64,000 nucleotides of DNA from an uncultured Bacilli bacterium (GCA_934130545.1 CAKOYD010000004.1:36981-100980), one strand, 5' to 3'. Counted from the first letter of the stretch, positions 47,255 through 57,857 are shown. Notes: generated by a model not told the origin, from the sequence alone. Numbers and translations: made by a program.

Positions 47255-49003
47255 CTAGAGATTACCATTTTTAATAGTATCACTAAATTCAACATCTTTG
47301 CACGGTGATATTTTACAAGTATCATTTTTTTCAATTACACTTTCTATCATATTAACTATATCATTGGATTTATATAAATCAATAATTTTACTCTTTCTTT
47401 TATCATCAGCAATATCATAAAAAAACTTTTTATTAATTTTATCAATTACTGCATGTGTTTTTTTATCATCAAAGCCATATTTATATTGAATATACATAAA
47501 TGCCAAATCTGCAGTTCTTAATATATTTTTAATATTTTTATCATCAATAGATTGTAAATAATTTTTATAGTTAATTATTGAATTACAAACCATTAATGAT
47601 TTTTCAACATCATACGTAATATCTTTCTCTAACAAATCAGCTAATTGCTTAGAAACATTACTTTTCCAATCACCCAATTTATTACTTTCAACCGCAAAAT
47701 ACAATTTACAAAAATCAACTAAATGAATAATATTTTCCTTTTTATATATAACTTTTAAAAGTTTATTATAATGTCTCTCTCCTGATGTATTTATTTCTAA
47801 AAAAATTGGATTATTCTTTATAGTTAGACGAAACAATTGAGATTGTAATTTTCTAATATTTGTATCTAAAGATAGCAAATCAATAGGCTTTATATTTTTT
47901 TGTGTATTAGTATATTTTGAAATTTTGCCCTTTATTTTATAATTAGATTCATTCTTTACAATAACTAATAAACTAATCCCTTCTATATTTGGATATTTAT
48001 TTATTAAATTCCATATTGTTTGTTGTCCATTATTTATAATTGGCTCTTCAACAATCAAACAAGGTGCATTTGTATATTTTACAAGACCTGTTATTGTAAC
48101 ACCATTATTATATTTAACGAAATTATATGGATCTTTGTTAATTGTTTCTTCCATTGCTTTATTTATACCTAAGTTTCCTCTTACATTATCATAAAAAAGC
48201 TTATATAAATTATTTATATTACCACCGATATTATCACATTTAAGTAAATCTTCAATAAATACTTTAGCATCAGCAAAATAAGCATATATAGTATTATCAC
48301 CTACAGTTTTAGCAATCCCATTTTCCCTAGATATTGACAAAGAAATGCTTAAATCATTCGTTTTATTTAACAAATAATTTTCAAAATATTTTAAATAAAT
48401 ATCCTTTGAAGAAATATGTAACCTGTTTTTATCATTACTACTTTTGCCATTATTTGATATAGTTACTATTTCATAAGCCTTTTCCCTATTAATATTTACC
48501 TTATGTTTATTGCAAAATGATAATAAATCTTTTGTATTACTGTTAGATATATTACCAGTAGATATAAACTCATAGTAATTTTTATCAATAGTACCTATTT
48601 CACTATAATCCAAATAATCCATTTTAATCTGATATATTTTATTTATATCACCTTTCCAATAAATCGCATCTATTTTACCATCATCAGCACCAGTAACAAT
48701 ATAATTATTAAATACTATGTTATAGTCAATGTTATATAATACTGCTATTGCAAAAATTTCAAATGCATGACCATAACCATCACCACATTGTAAATCAAAT
48801 TGTGATCTAATTACATCAAATTGATCTAATATTATTTTAGCCAAAACATCTCCTAGTTCATATCTTAACTTAACTGCAGATATAACATCTCTATCAGTTT
48901 CCTCAACTCCATCTATACTCTTTCTTTTTATTGATTGAAACGTTTTCCAATCATCATTTGTAATATGAAGCAAATTATCTTTATCTCTTATAAACTTATT
49001 CAT
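47255..49003 (-). CDS. AIPR-family abortive infection protein
   Basis: 582 residues. The AIPR core is clear: FYDNVRGNLGINKAMEETINKDPYNFVKYNNGVTIT and IINNGQQTIWNLI near the middle. The N-terminal part carries a restriction-endonuclease-like signature, GADDGKIDAIYWKGDINKIYQIKM, with Asp112 and Gln125-x-Lys127, matching a D-QxK active site. AIPR proteins are linked to phage defence, often with RM systems. Here it stands alone. AAGGTG precedes the ATG. Its 3' untranslated part contains the hairpin-rich insertion. Confidence 0.85.
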   Translation of the reverse strand: MNKFIRDKDNLLHITNDDWKTFQSIKRKSIDGVEETDRDVISAVKLRYELGDVLAKIILDQFDVIRSQFDLQCGDGYGHAFEIFAIAVLYNIDYNIVFNNYIVTGADDGKIDAIYWKGDINKIYQIKMDYLDYSEIGTIDKNYYEFISTGNISNSNTKDLLSFCNKHKVNINREKAYEIVTISNNGKSSNDKNRLHISSKDIYLKYFENYLLNKTNDLSISLSISRENGIAKTVGDNTIYAYFADAKVFIEDLLKCDNIGGNINNLYKLFYDNVRGNLGINKAMEETINKDPYNFVKYNNGVTITGLVKYTNAPCLIVEEPIINNGQQTIWNLINKYPNIEGISLLVIVKNESNYKIKGKISKYTNTQKNIKPIDLLSLDTNIRKLQSQLFRLTIKNNPIFLEINTSGERHYNKLLKVIYKKENIIHLVDFCKLYFAVESNKLGDWKSNVSKQLADLLEKDITYDVEKSLMVCNSIINYKNYLQSIDDKNIKNILRTADLAFMYIQYKYGFDDKKTHAVIDKINKKFFYDIADDKRKSKIIDLYKSNDIVNMIESVIEKNDTCKISPCKDVEFSDTIKNGNL

Positions 49004-49314
49004 ACTTTATCACCTTCACCATATTATTTCTTATTTGTTCATCCTTAATCCATTAAATTTTATAAATATAAAACATTATTTTACTAGATAATAAATATTT
49101 GTAAAATTAAATTTAAAATTTATTATTTTACATCCAAAGTTGTTAAACAACTATATTATAACGAAAAAATTTATATTTGTCAGTACTAATTAAGAAATAT
49201 TATTCTATTTATAACGTACTTTAATATTATAAATTAATATTTAAAATATAACTAAGCATATTAAAACCCCCACTTCTATTTTCAAAGAAGTGAGGATCAC
49301 ATTAATTTATAACA
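49004..49314. other. AT-rich gap between AIPR and symporter genes
   Basis: The 311-base gap holds the AIPR upstream region and, near its left-facing end, the symporter terminator. No open frame, RNA gene or repeat was recognised. Confidence 0.5.
49267..49295 (-). terminator. Terminator after the DAACS symporter gene
   Basis: On the minus strand CCTCACTTC and GAAGTGGGG pair over 9 bp with one wobble, and are followed by GTTTTAATA. Confidence 0.7.
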
Positions 49315-50550
49315 CTACCTTTTCATCCAATTCTTACCATCAACTACCCTAGCTACAACCATTGAGTTAGATAAATCGCCAACAACATTAAGCATCGTAG
49401 CCGGTACATCAATAATAGTCGCGATAATTGTAAGTATTGGAAGTGCTCCTGTTCCATATCCCATCATTGTTAGAATCATCATTTCTGATATTGTTCCTCC
49501 ACCAATAGGAACTGCTGTAACAAGAAGTGTCGCCACTAAGGCTACTAATAATACCTTACTAACACCACCAAAACCACTAATATCTGTACCAAATAAACTT
49601 ACTAAAAACATAATCTTAAAAACACTACCAATAATCGAGCCATCTTTATGAAAACTAGTACCAAGAGGTATCACTGTTTCCGCTATATCATCAGGTACTC
49701 CTATCTTTTTCGCACATTCACTATTTACTGGAATAGAGGCCGCTGATGAACATGTCGCAATCGAAGTCAAACTAGCCGGTATGGCATTCTTCCAAAATCT
49801 TTTAATACCATCAACTCCCCCAGCCATAAAAGCATATATTGTATACACAATAAAGTAAAATAATAAACATACTATCGTATATATAACAAAAGTTTTAATA
49901 TACCCAACCGCAATAGCACTACCAAAAGTACCAACCAAAGAAGCAGTACAACACATAAAACCTATCGGAGCATAATACATAATAATATTAACAACCTTCA
50001 TAATAACTTCATTAAAAGATTCTAATACTTCTCTAGCCTTTTCCCCCTTCATACCAGCCATATTGATAGCCACTCCAAATATAATAGAAAATACTAATAA
50101 AGCCATTAAATTATCTGTATTAAGTAAATCACTAAACCTACTAACTGTAAGTGTTTTAGCAGTCCTCTCTAATATATTAAGTTCTTCTATTTTTGTATCT
50201 TCTACTAAACTACTCTTAATATCACTAACTCTCTCAGTATCAACTAAATTAATCTTATATGTCGAAACAAAACCCAATACTACTGCTACTAAAGAAGTAA
50301 TAACAAAAGTAATTATTGTTGTAATCATAATCTTGCCAAGTCTTTTAGCACTTTTAATCTTCGATATAGATACTGTTATTGAAAGAAATATTAGCGGTAC
50401 TACAACTACTAAAAGCATATTAATAAACATATCTCCTAAAGGACTAAGAATACTAGCTTTCTCTTTAAATATAAGCCCTATAATCGTACCAATAATAACT
50501 GCTAAAATTAATATAATACTAGACTTATAATTTTTCATAAACTTTTTCAT
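49315..50550 (-). CDS. Dicarboxylate/amino acid:cation symporter (DAACS)
   Basis: 411 residues with about eight helices and two hairpin loops. Typical signatures are PLGDMFINMLLVVVVPLIFLSI near the start, SIATCSSAASIPVN with the serine-rich HP1 loop, PLGTSFHKDGSIIG, and VPIGGGTISEMMILTMMGYGTGALPILTIIATIIDVPATMLNVVGDLSNSMVVARVVDG near the end. Members move glutamate, aspartate, serine or C4-dicarboxylates with Na+ or H+. The exact substrate is unknown. Confidence 0.92.
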   Translation of the reverse strand: MKKFMKNYKSSIILILAVIIGTIIGLIFKEKASILSPLGDMFINMLLVVVVPLIFLSITVSISKIKSAKRLGKIMITTIITFVITSLVAVVLGFVSTYKINLVDTERVSDIKSSLVEDTKIEELNILERTAKTLTVSRFSDLLNTDNLMALLVFSIIFGVAINMAGMKGEKAREVLESFNEVIMKVVNIIMYYAPIGFMCCTASLVGTFGSAIAVGYIKTFVIYTIVCLLFYFIVYTIYAFMAGGVDGIKRFWKNAIPASLTSIATCSSAASIPVNSECAKKIGVPDDIAETVIPLGTSFHKDGSIIGSVFKIMFLVSLFGTDISGFGGVSKVLLVALVATLLVTAVPIGGGTISEMMILTMMGYGTGALPILTIIATIIDVPATMLNVVGDLSNSMVVARVVDGKNWMKR

Positions 50551-50674
50551 AACATCACCTTTCTAATATCATTATATTATTAATAAATAAACATTATAAG
50601 TATTATAAATCCACACTAAAAATAAATATTATTACTATAATCCACACTTATGATATAATAAAGATGAGGTAACT

Positions 50675-52210
50675 ATGAAAAAATATATAAAATTAAATAA
50701 TAATGATAATCATCTATCTCTAGGTAATTTTACTAGAATAATAAAAGAAAACACTATTAATAAAACTAGTGCTATACAAATAGAAGTATTTAATGCTCTA
50801 TTTAATACTAATAATATAAATGATACTACTGTAAATAACTATTGTATTGGTATAAGAAGTATAAATAATGAATATAAACAACAATACATAATATATAAAA
50901 AGAAATATTTAAAAGATAACTATGTTCTACTAGATATAATAATTAATTTATTAACCATAATAACTGGTAATATCTATACAAACTTATCTAAGAATGAAAA
51001 GATAGATATAATAAATAATAATAGTATATTAAAAACAATAACTATAAAATTATATAATATAAGTAAAAATGATAAAGAAGTATCTAAAGAATTATCTAGT
51101 AATTTATTATATTTAATAAGTAATAATAATTTATATGAAGCTCTTACTCAAATACTATTCTTTATTATCTTAGATAAAAAGCAACCACTATATGAAGATA
51201 ACTTAAAAAAAGAAATAATAGAAAATCTTCTAAACAATACATTAGTGTCCCCTAAAGAGTTAGAAGAATATTTAAATCTTAAACTAAGTGAAGGTATTAA
51301 CTATAACTACTCTTTAACTACTCTAGCCAAGAATAATAATCCATATGCTTTATATGAATTAGGTAGTGATGAATACAAAGGATATATTAAAGGATATCCA
51401 AGATATGATATAAGTTATAAATACTTTAAAGAAGCATCTTTAAAAGAGCATCCTAGTAGTTATTATATGATGGCTAAAATGTTAATTAATAATAATATTG
51501 GTAACAAAACAAATAAAGATTTAAAACTAGCTTATGAATATTTAAATAAAGCTATTAAATTAGGTAATGTAGCATCCATTAATTTATTAGGTAATATGTA
51601 TAAAAAAGGATTATATGTAAAGAAAGATATTGAGAAAGCAAAATCTTTATATGAAAAAGCGGTCTCATATAACTATGTCTATGCTTATAATAACTTAGGT
51701 AAAATATATGAAGATATGAAAGATTATCAAAAAGCCTTCTATTACTTTGAAAAGTCTTCTCTGCTTGGTGAATCTTATGCACTAAATACTCTAGGAGAAT
51801 ATTATCGTAAAGGAATATATGTAAACATTGACTTAGATAAAGCGTTTGAACTATATAATAAAGCTTTGGAGTCACCTATCGATAATATTTATCCATATGC
51901 TTACTATAACTTAGCCAAATATTTCTATCTAAAAGGAGATATAGTATTAGTAAAAGGTATAAATAAAGCTATCAACTATTTATCTATAGCAAGTAATAAT
52001 GATATTATTGAAGCATCTATTTTACTATTATATATATATGTTGAAGAATATTTGAAAGAATTAAATGATAAAATGATACCTAAAATAAAAGAATTAGTTA
52101 TTACTATTGAAAGGCATCCAAAGTATAATGAAGAAATAAAAGAAGAAATAGATAGTAACTTATTAAAACTTAAAGAGAATAAAAAAATAAATATAGATGT
52201 TATATTTTAA
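50675..52210 (+). CDS. Sel1-repeat protein with unknown N-terminal domain
   Basis: 511 residues. From about 215 to 440, at least five Sel1/TPR-like repeats are seen (ALYELGSDEYKGY..., SYYMMAKMLINN..., SINLLGNMYKKGLYVKKDIEKAKSLYEKAV, AYNNLGKIYEDMKDYQKAFYYFEKS, ALNTLGEYYRKGIYV). These form solenoids for protein binding. The N-terminal 200 residues are helical and unassigned. There is no signal peptide, so it is probably cytoplasmic. GAGGTAACT precedes the ATG. Confidence 0.8.
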   Translation: MKKYIKLNNNDNHLSLGNFTRIIKENTINKTSAIQIEVFNALFNTNNINDTTVNNYCIGIRSINNEYKQQYIIYKKKYLKDNYVLLDIIINLLTIITGNIYTNLSKNEKIDIINNNSILKTITIKLYNISKNDKEVSKELSSNLLYLISNNNLYEALTQILFFIILDKKQPLYEDNLKKEIIENLLNNTLVSPKELEEYLNLKLSEGINYNYSLTTLAKNNNPYALYELGSDEYKGYIKGYPRYDISYKYFKEASLKEHPSSYYMMAKMLINNNIGNKTNKDLKLAYEYLNKAIKLGNVASINLLGNMYKKGLYVKKDIEKAKSLYEKAVSYNYVYAYNNLGKIYEDMKDYQKAFYYFEKSSLLGESYALNTLGEYYRKGIYVNIDLDKAFELYNKALESPIDNIYPYAYYNLAKYFYLKGDIVLVKGINKAINYLSIASNNDIIEASILLLYIYVEEYLKELNDKMIPKIKELVITIERHPKYNEEIKEEIDSNLLKLKENKKINIDVIF

Positions 52211-52229
52211 CTGTATTTATTTTATTTGT

Positions 52230-52292
52230 ATGAGCAAAATGAGAGCTTTTGCTCTCTTCAGGGGGAAAAATTATACCCTGATTTTTTGTCAT
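52230..52292 (+). terminator. Terminator(s) after the Sel1 gene
   Basis: GAGAGC-TTTT-GCTCTC is followed by CAGGG and CCCTG arms and a run of six T. The second hairpin has the U-tract expected of an intrinsic terminator on the plus strand. Confidence 0.75.
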
Positions 52293-52370
52293 ATTTTTCA
52301 TTATTATTGATTTATCACTTGCTATATTTCTCGTAAATAGCCATATTTTACCTATCTTGCTCTATGTAGT

Positions 52371-52394
52371 TGTTCTCCATTTGTTCCCAAGAAT
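52371..52394. other. Left attachment-site repeat of the 11-kb island
   Basis: A 24-base sequence ending TTGTTCCCAAGAAT matches 63436-63459 in the same orientation with three mismatches (14 identical bases at the right). Each copy has an internal 11-12-base near-repeat (TGTTCnCCA). The two lie about 11.07 kb apart and bracket the integrase-bearing region. Confidence 0.65.
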
Positions 52395-52396
52395 AA

Positions 52397-52984
52397 CTAA
52401 TTCCAAATATAATTAAACATTTTTGTCATTTGTGCTTTATCTTCTTCAAATCTTTTCTCATCAATATTTTTCAATATATTCTCTACTTCATTTATAAATG
52501 GCTCAACACTTTCATCAAATGCTTTCTCATTAAACCATTTAATAATAGTTTTAATTATTTTTTCAGCTTTATAATTTTCACCCATATTGATCTGTGGATT
52601 AATTTTCGTATACATAGAATCCTTTTCTTTAAAAAATCCATGATATTCTGACAATGTATTCTTGATTTCTGCGGATAATTCAGTAAGTTTTTTAAATAAT
52701 GCAATTGTATTAATATGATGGAAAAATTCTTTATTTTTAACAGAATAATAAGTAGTATATAGTTCAAAATATAAACTATACACAGTATTTATAATACGTC
52801 TTTTAGCCATAAAATACTGACATATAGCTGTAACTAAACCAACTATAATCCCACATCCTAAATTGGTAATTATATTTATACTTAATTCACTACTTATTCT
52901 ACACAATTGCAAAACGTATAATAAAGGAATTAGTGCTATCAGCATAACGATTGAAATAATTATAATGATTCTTGATTCTTTCAT
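52397..52984 (-). CDS. Two-helix membrane protein, island cargo
   Basis: About 195 residues with two membrane helices (about 8-28 and 38-60) and a charged cytoplasmic helical domain. No family recognised. I chose the ATG at 52984, six bases after GAGGTG. The stop is 3 bases from the left attachment repeat, so it is the last gene of the island. It may be a phage-defence accessory or membrane effector; nothing in the sequence decides this. Confidence 0.55.
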   Translation of the reverse strand: MKESRIIIIISIVMLIALIPLLYVLQLCRISSELSINIITNLGCGIIVGLVTAICQYFMAKRRIINTVYSLYFELYTTYYSVKNKEFFHHINTIALFKKLTELSAEIKNTLSEYHGFFKEKDSMYTKINPQINMGENYKAEKIIKTIIKWFNEKAFDESVEPFINEVENILKNIDEKRFEEDKAQMTKMFNYIWN

Positions 52985-53022
52985 TTTAGTCACCTCATTT
53001 ATTAATTATATATTATACCACT

Positions 53023-53044
53023 AAAAAAGCCTAATTTCTTAGAC
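53023..53044 (-). terminator. Terminator after the type III res gene
   Basis: On the minus strand GTCTAA-GAAA-TTAGGC is followed by six T. It lies 5 bases past the res stop. Confidence 0.7.
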
Positions 53045-53048
53045 TTTC

Positions 53049-55703
53049 TTATTTACATATAAATTGCTCACATAAATGTTTAAAAGTAGAGTTTTCAGAT
53101 ATTTTGCTAGAAGGAATTAAAACATAATCCCATTTTTTCAATCCATTATTTCCAGCCCATTTTGAAACCAACTTACAATATGAGATAGCTCTTTCCTTTT
53201 TCGCAATTACGTCTGAATCTTCTAAATCTTTATCTGCTTTTACTTCAATAAGAAAAACATTTGACTTCGTTTCTACGACAAAATCTGGTTCGTATCGTTT
53301 GCCATTATTATAGGTAATATTGAATTCATTAGGGCTTGGTCTTAGCCATGTTTTTATATAATCAGTTTCTCTTTCAAGTAACCTAGCCAATATCAATTCA
53401 GGCATACTATCAAATTTTGCGGTTGAAAAAACTCCTACCTTTATTCCATCAAATAGCACTGAAGTAATCTTACCATCTCGCTCTGAATCATATTTATCAA
53501 AAATGTTTTTAATAATCGAATAATTATAATTAGATGGAATATTTGTTTTTCTATCAGTAAATACTTCCTCTTTAATTAAGCCTTCATTTCTAACAAAATG
53601 CTTTAACATTTGAGAATATATTTCATTTGATATTTCTATTTTATACATCATTACTATGTTCTTCATTGCTTCTATTCCATATTTATCAGAGAAAAAACTC
53701 GTTAGTGAATTAATCAACTTAAATAATAATTCATTATTAGATTCATAATCTATTTCAGACTTTTTTCTAAGTTCCTCAACTATAGTTTTATTTGGATTTA
53801 CAGCATCAAAATTAATATATCCTCCATCTAATATTTCCTGATCTGAAGAATCAATTAAATTTCTTATTAAAATTTCATTGTCTGTTGGTTTTTGATTAAA
53901 CTTCGATAAATCTAAATCAAAGTCCTCAAAAAAATATTCTCCATCTTCACGTTCAACCTTAATTTTAGGTATTAAAATGAATTTTTTTATCATTTGTTCA
54001 TGAGTCTTTTCGACATTTTCTTTAATCCAATGTTCAATTGGATTTTTATTTGCCTCGTAAATTTCGCCAAGATCAACGTTATTTTTTATTTCTTCTTCAA
54101 TCGAATCTTTTATTTGAATTTTGGCTTCTTCAGTTAATGCACAATCATTATTATTATAGATATAATTTTCTACATTTTTAGCTAAAAGCTCATTAATTTT
54201 ATTAGAAAGACCATATTTTACTGTATCTTCCTTAACGACTAATAAATCATTCAATTCATCAACTGTTGGATACTCAAGAGACAATTGTGTAAACATTTCT
54301 TTTTCGTTTTCAACTTCTTCAACTTTAATAACATTTCCTGCATTAAAAATTGAATTGCCTTTTTGTGCTTCTTCTATTATTTCATTAAATTTATCATGTG
54401 CTGTAAGCATTACGGCATCAATTTCCTTATTTCCAGTTCTTTCGCCAAATGGTAATCTTAACCCTCTTCCCACCATTTGTTCTCTTAAAATTTTTGATGT
54501 TGCTGTTCGTAAAGGAACAATCGTATATAGATTATTTACATCCCAGCCTTCTTTTAACATATTAACATGTATTACTATCTCAACAGGATTATCAGCCAAC
54601 TCAACTTGCAGTAATTGTTTTGTATTGAATTCTGATTCAGCACCTTTTTGCTTTGAATTTATTGTAATTGTTTTGTATTTATAAAATCCGTTCTCAAAAT
54701 CGTCTGACTTAATGTAATTTTCTATTTTCTTTGCATGTTCAGTATCTTTACACACTACAAGCATAAATGGTTTAACTAATTTTTTATTAGTAGAACGTGA
54801 ATAATATCTTAGTTTTTCTTTTATCATTTTATGACATGTTATACCATCATTTAACATTAATTTATCTAATTCTTCATCACCAAATTTATAGCAATTAAAA
54901 TCTGTTCTTGTAACCGCAAAAGGAACTCTTGTATATCCATCTTTTATTGCTTCAGAAAGTGGATATTCATATACTACATTTTTAAATGGAATTTGTTTAT
55001 TACCATCATTTACTAACGGTGTTGCTGTTAATTCAAGACCTAATATTGGTTTTAATTCATTTATAGATTCCATCCCTTTATCTGCTCTATAATGATGTGA
55101 TTCATCCATTATTACTACTAAATCTTTCATTTCAGATAATTTATCATAGAATGACATTCCTAAAAATTCGTTATACGCTTTCATCTTGGTGTTGTCTTTA
55201 TCAAATTTACTTATATTGTAAACATAAATTGAAACATCTGATTCAAATAAAGAAATATTTCTATTTTGATAATCATCATCTGTAACCAATTTAGGTGGAT
55301 TCTTGAAACAACCTAACCCTTTAAATACATATTTACTACTTTCAGGATATCCTAAATCTGCTTTTAATTTTTCATAAATTGTTGTACTTGGTGCAACAAC
55401 AAAAAAATTTTTAATTCCATAATTTGTGTATAAATATGTAATAAATGCACCCATCAATCTTGTTTTACCTACACCAGTTGCTAGTGCAAAAGTTAATGAA
55501 ATAAAATTTCTTTCATAATCTGTGCAAATCGGATATTCGTTATTTATTATCTTCAATGATTCTTCTAAATTTTGATTTTCAATAAGATTAGTCTTGCAAA
55601 TAATATTATCTAATATATTTAAAGACTCTGATTGCGGTTTTCTTAGCGACATCACACCAGAAATATACTCAGGAGTATATTCAAAATACTTTAAATTTTC
55701 CAT
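53049..55703 (-). CDS. Type III restriction enzyme, Res subunit
   Basis: 884 residues: SF2 translocase with Walker A ATGVGKT at about 75-81, DESHH motif near 195, LELTATPL and the VGRGLRLPFG motif VI, then a C-terminal nuclease (YEPDFVVETKSNVFLIEVKA) with PD and ExK catalytic residues. Res cleaves DNA after ATP-driven tracking between two head-to-head unmethylated sites, in complex with Mod. The ATG overlaps the Mod stop, so they are coupled. Confidence 0.93.
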   Translation of the reverse strand: MENLKYFEYTPEYISGVMSLRKPQSESLNILDNIICKTNLIENQNLEESLKIINNEYPICTDYERNFISLTFALATGVGKTRLMGAFITYLYTNYGIKNFFVVAPSTTIYEKLKADLGYPESSKYVFKGLGCFKNPPKLVTDDDYQNRNISLFESDVSIYVYNISKFDKDNTKMKAYNEFLGMSFYDKLSEMKDLVVIMDESHHYRADKGMESINELKPILGLELTATPLVNDGNKQIPFKNVVYEYPLSEAIKDGYTRVPFAVTRTDFNCYKFGDEELDKLMLNDGITCHKMIKEKLRYYSRSTNKKLVKPFMLVVCKDTEHAKKIENYIKSDDFENGFYKYKTITINSKQKGAESEFNTKQLLQVELADNPVEIVIHVNMLKEGWDVNNLYTIVPLRTATSKILREQMVGRGLRLPFGERTGNKEIDAVMLTAHDKFNEIIEEAQKGNSIFNAGNVIKVEEVENEKEMFTQLSLEYPTVDELNDLLVVKEDTVKYGLSNKINELLAKNVENYIYNNNDCALTEEAKIQIKDSIEEEIKNNVDLGEIYEANKNPIEHWIKENVEKTHEQMIKKFILIPKIKVEREDGEYFFEDFDLDLSKFNQKPTDNEILIRNLIDSSDQEILDGGYINFDAVNPNKTIVEELRKKSEIDYESNNELLFKLINSLTSFFSDKYGIEAMKNIVMMYKIEISNEIYSQMLKHFVRNEGLIKEEVFTDRKTNIPSNYNYSIIKNIFDKYDSERDGKITSVLFDGIKVGVFSTAKFDSMPELILARLLERETDYIKTWLRPSPNEFNITYNNGKRYEPDFVVETKSNVFLIEVKADKDLEDSDVIAKKERAISYCKLVSKWAGNNGLKKWDYVLIPSSKISENSTFKHLCEQFICK

Positions 55704-57274
55704 TATTCTTCCTCCTCATCATATTCAGGTGGATTAATTATATTTAAATCATAATTATCTACTCCAAATTGACACTTTGTTAAAAGCATTTCTGGTATTT
55801 TCTTTATCTTTATATTTTTATACTTTTTTTCAATTTGCTTATCGTATGCAGAGCAAGCAATTATAAGATATTCATTATCCTTCATAGATTTAACAATTTC
55901 ATCTAAAGCAGATTCATTAATAAATTTTGTTGTTACATATAAATAACTATTTTCAGATCCTATAGATTGTTTCCAAAATTCTGTATTAGAAGGACTATAT
56001 TCGAATCCCTCATGTAAAGCAACGGCAGATGCTAACATTTCAGGGCTATATTTTGAATTTATTACAGGTTCTCCAAATTTATCTTCATTAATAAGAGTTG
56101 GTGCTAATTCATAAAACTTATATCCACTTCCTCCTCTCCAATTGTTATCTTTACTTATTCCGCCTTGTTCTCCATCTATTACTTTGTCTAATCTCATTTT
56201 ACAGTATGTATAACAGTGTTCTCCAAGTTCTATTCCTATCCATCTTCTATTCATTTTCATTGCTACAGCCGCTGTGGTACCACTTCCTAAAAAAGAATCT
56301 AATACTAAATCCCCCTCATTTGTAAACATCTTTAGTATTTCTTGTATCAATATTTCAGGCTTTGGAGTTGGAAATCCCTCCCTAGGAAATCCAAGCTTTT
56401 GTAATTCATCTTTAGCACTTTTCAAAGATCCATGTTCTAATAACAAATTTTTAAATAATTTGGTATTTTCTTCTTTTTCATATTCCTTAACATAAACTTT
56501 ATCATCTTTAAATACCAACATTCCTTCAGCATTAAACTTATCTATACTATCTTTCCCATATGTCCACCTTTTTCCTTCTGGTGGTAAATATTTTTTTCCA
56601 GTTGAGTTGTCGATTATTTCGAACTTCATTGTTTTTCTTTCATAATCTCCACTATCAGTTTTTAAAAAAGTACTTAAATTATAATTACCTTTTGGATCAC
56701 TATATTTATATTTTTTTTCAAATGCTTCTTTGTTAATTGTCGCTTTTGATTTGTCTTTAGCATATACAAATATGGATTCTGTTATTGTTCCAATAGTAAT
56801 TGCTGTGTTACTAGCATTTCCTTTTTTCTTCCAAATTAAATTAGTAATGTAATTTTTCCTTCCGAATACTTCATCCATTAGTAATTGCAAGTATCCCATT
56901 TCTGGCGATTGAGTAGTTCTCGAATTAGGGGAATGGTCAATTTGAACACATATAACACCCTTTTCACTTAACAAGATTCTAAGAAGTTTTAATCTTTCAA
57001 ACATTAAATTTAACCATATAGAATGTTCTATCCCATCATCATATGATTCAAAAGCATTTCCAGTATTATATGGGGGATCAATATAAACACAATCAATCTT
57101 TCCAGCATAGTCTTTTTCTAATGCCTTTAAAGCTAATAAATTATCACCATGTATTAAAATATTATTGCATTTATCATCACCATAATTTTTATCTCTTTGT
57201 TCAATTAATATTCTTGGTTCTATTTCTTTATTATCATACTTGCCTACCCACATTAATTCTAATTTGTTTTTCAT
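55703..57274 (-). CDS. Type III DNA methyltransferase, Mod subunit
   Basis: About 523 residues. DPPY at about 66-69 precedes the AdoMet-binding motif VLDSFLGSGTTAAVAMKMN, the beta-class order expected for type III Mod (N6-adenine). The middle contains the target-recognition domain, the part that varies most. I chose the ATG at 57274 after GAGGGTGG; an upstream start at 57298 lacks a site. The recognition sequence cannot be read from the protein. Confidence 0.92.
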   Translation of the reverse strand: MKNKLELMWVGKYDNKEIEPRILIEQRDKNYGDDKCNNILIHGDNLLALKALEKDYAGKIDCVYIDPPYNTGNAFESYDDGIEHSIWLNLMFERLKLLRILLSEKGVICVQIDHSPNSRTTQSPEMGYLQLLMDEVFGRKNYITNLIWKKKGNASNTAITIGTITESIFVYAKDKSKATINKEAFEKKYKYSDPKGNYNLSTFLKTDSGDYERKTMKFEIIDNSTGKKYLPPEGKRWTYGKDSIDKFNAEGMLVFKDDKVYVKEYEKEENTKLFKNLLLEHGSLKSAKDELQKLGFPREGFPTPKPEILIQEILKMFTNEGDLVLDSFLGSGTTAAVAMKMNRRWIGIELGEHCYTYCKMRLDKVIDGEQGGISKDNNWRGGSGYKFYELAPTLINEDKFGEPVINSKYSPEMLASAVALHEGFEYSPSNTEFWKQSIGSENSYLYVTTKFINESALDEIVKSMKDNEYLIIACSAYDKQIEKKYKNIKIKKIPEMLLTKCQFGVDNYDLNIINPPEYDEEEE

Positions 57275-57423
57275 AATACCACCCTCATCACTTTGCAATT
57301 ATCTCAATTAATATTATACCATAAAAAAGTATGATTTTTTAATTTTGAAGTGAATTTAACAAAAATGTATTAATATCTTGCAATATTATCGATTAAGAGT
57401 GATTAATAAATATGGAGGTGTAT

Positions 57424-57747
57424 ATGTTAAGAAAGTGTACTGATGAAGATATAAGCGATGAGGAATGTGAAAAGGTTATTGATCATTTTTATGATAACTA
57501 TGATAGTTATTTGGAAGAATATGTTGTTCCTGAAGTTATAGCATTTTATATTGCAAGTTCATTTTATAGAAATGCTATGTGGGAAGCAACTTTCAAACAA
57601 CATTTTAATTCTGCTTTTGATACATTTAATCTGTCATGTAAAAATTATAAAAAAATGAAAACTGAAGTAATTAAACTACTCAGATTAAAGTATTCATTAG
57701 AAATAATAAGTGAGAATCCATTGGACTTCAAAATAATTGAGTATTAG
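57424..57747 (+). CDS. Small protein of unknown function, divergent from mod
   Basis: 107 residues, acidic and helical, without membrane segments. GGAGGT stands four bases before the ATG at 57424; an upstream ATG overlaps that site and is unlikely. It is transcribed away from the RM genes, and might be a controller or an anti-restriction factor, but no DNA-binding motif is recognised. Confidence 0.5.
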   Translation: MLRKCTDEDISDEECEKVIDHFYDNYDSYLEEYVVPEVIAFYIASSFYRNAMWEATFKQHFNSAFDTFNLSCKNYKKMKTEVIKLLRLKYSLEIISENPLDFKIIEY

Positions 57748-57803
57748 TGATTGCTAATCTCTTTTTTATTGTAGTAGTAATAATACAATAAAAATATATA
57801 TTA

Positions 57804-57857
57804 TTTTCTTATTCTTATTCTTATTCTTTCCTTATCCTTATTCTTATCCTTATCCTA
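57804..57857. repeat. Hexamer tract (TTCTTA / TTATCC)
   Basis: About nine copies of near-identical six-base units. On the minus strand it is a purine-rich tract (AAGAAT, GGATAA). It is directly next to the iteron array. Confidence 0.75.

Noticed and set aside
50063..50530. Plus-strand open frame of 155 codons opposite the symporter gene
   Set aside because: Antisense shadow of a conserved membrane-protein gene, with no start signals.
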